Source of the DNA: Flavobacteriales bacterium BRH_c54
Lineage (GTDB): Bacteria; Bacteroidota; Bacteroidia; Flavobacteriales_E; Vicingaceae
Assembly (NCBI GenBank): GCA_000961845.1
Contig: LADZ01000034.1
Location: 1-41,906, forward strand
Length of the DNA stretch: 41,906 nt
Direction of reading: 5' to 3'
The notes beneath the pieces were generated by a model. It was given only the letters and a program-made list of their open reading frames with translations. It was not told the DNA's origin and made no database searches. Positions 41,333 through 41,906 of the stretch are shown here, in pieces (position 1 is the first letter of the stretch; the number at the start of each line of letters is the position of its first letter). Position numbers and translations under genes: made by a program.

Positions 41333-41906
41333 TTATATTCGGACTCCAATCACGCAGACATCATCTACTTGTTCTAGGTTACCTTTCCAGTTTTCAAAGT
41401 GCTGTTCCAACACTATTTTTTGTTCCTCCATCGTTTTATTTTGAATAGATAAAAGTAATTCTTTGAATGGTTTATACATGAATTTTTTGCCTTTTTCTCC
41501 ACCAAACTGGTCGGCAAAACCATCTGTAAAAACATAAATAGTATCTCCTTTTTGGAGTTGTATTTCGTGTGTTGTAAACGGAAGTGGATTATCAGTTTTT
41601 CCAATAGGTTGTTTGTTAGGCTTAACTTCTATAAGTTCGTGTTTTCTGATAATCCAAAGCGGGTTATTAGCTCCTGCCCATTGCAGTGTTGCATAACTTC
41701 CTGAAAGCTCGAGGCAACAAAGGGAAATGTCCATACCGTCTTTTACATCGTCATCACTTTTTTCAAATTCTTGAACAACTATCTCTCTGGTTTTATTTAG
41801 AATTTCAGCAGGATTGGTCAGCCCATATTCTCTAACTGTTCTATTTAAGGCATTATTACAAACTACACTCACCATAGCTCCCGGCACTCCATGTCCGGTA
41901 CAATCG
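41333..41906 (-). CDS. SpoIIE/PP2C-type phosphatase, C-terminal part (runs off right edge)
   Basis: The visible 190 residues begin D-C-T-G-H-G-V-P-G-A-M-V-S-V and include D-G-M-D-I-S-L-C-C, F-T-D-G-F-A-D-Q-F-G-G and the ending Q-V-D-D-V-C-V-I-G-V. These correspond to the second half of a SpoIIE-type PP2C serine phosphatase domain with its metal-binding Asp residues. It is closely similar along its whole length to residues 498-704 of the TPR phosphatase at 14081-16195. The N-terminal sensor is outside the window; by analogy it may have TPRs and a membrane helix, but that is inference. An in-frame ATG at 41887 is only an internal Met. Confidence 0.92.
   Translation of the reverse strand, partial: DCTGHGVPGAMVSVVCNNALNRTVREYGLTNPAEILNKTREIVVQEFEKSDDDVKDGMDISLCCLELSGSYATLQWAGANNPLWIIRKHELIEVKPNKQPIGKTDNPLPFTTHEIQLQKGDTIYVFTDGFADQFGGEKGKKFMYKPFKELLLSIQNKTMEEQKIVLEQHFENWKGNLEQVDDVCVIGVRI

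Overview
The window looks like chromosome from a low-GC member of the Bacteroidota, most likely the Flavobacteriales. Three secreted proteins, including one cut by the left edge, end in type IX secretion (T9SS) sorting domains. The -7 box TAnnTTTG typical of this phylum lies exactly upstream of fourteen genes. An aminofutalosine synthase points to the futalosine route to menaquinone, and families largely restricted to Bacteroidota are present (DUF3822, OstA-like protein, Wzi-like capsule protein). I see no plasmid, phage, insertion sequence with a transposase, or CRISPR array.

Layout. 1-6.4 kb: tail of a T9SS cargo protein, a helical protein of unknown function, a secreted M1 aminopeptidase, an OstA-like LPS transport protein, and a tiny Lys/Cys-rich exported protein. 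6.5-13.6 kb: a rightward surface-polysaccharide cluster (two-domain oxidoreductase, alpha/alpha-toroid-like protein, DUF354 protein, initiating sugar transferase, Wzi-like outer-membrane protein). 13.7-14.0 kb: a small gene broken by a 47-bp tandem duplication. 14.1-16.2 kb: a TPR sensor with a SpoIIE/PP2C phosphatase domain. 16.3-19.7 kb (leftward): MATE exporter, rsmD, DUF3822, membrane protein. 19.9-23.4 kb: RecD-like helicase and copper ATPase, tail to tail. 23.5-29.7 kb: tRNA-His, glycerophosphodiesterase, mqnE, secreted M43 metalloprotease, FAD-linked oxidase, tRNA-Arg. 29.7-36 kb (leftward): GT9, TPR protein, dapD, two GT4 glycosyltransferases and an LptF/LptG permease. 36-41.9 kb: 3-hydroxyacyl-CoA dehydrogenase, a patch of small repeats, an acyltransferase, a lipoprotein, pgk, a DNA polymerase III delta' subunit, and the C-terminal half of a second SpoIIE-type phosphatase that runs off the right edge.

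How it works together. The dominant theme is envelope building: polysaccharide initiation and export, LPS transport (OstA-like, LptF/G), three glycosyltransferases, an acyltransferase, and T9SS-secreted enzymes. Housekeeping genes (rsmD, dapD, pgk, holB, mqnE, two tRNAs) are interspersed. The -7 boxes are useful for choosing starts: for the mqnE-like gene, copA, the acyltransferase and the lipoprotein they favour a start downstream of the longest open frame.

I did not find a clearly new multi-gene system. The most interesting observations are the 47-bp duplication that changes the end of a small protein, a 55-bp segment flanked by 13-bp direct repeats that resembles a mini-mobile element and may supply a promoter, a repeat-derived protein tail on the acyltransferase, an initiating sugar transferase with an unusual N-terminal region, and paired TPR/SpoIIE phosphatase signalling genes.
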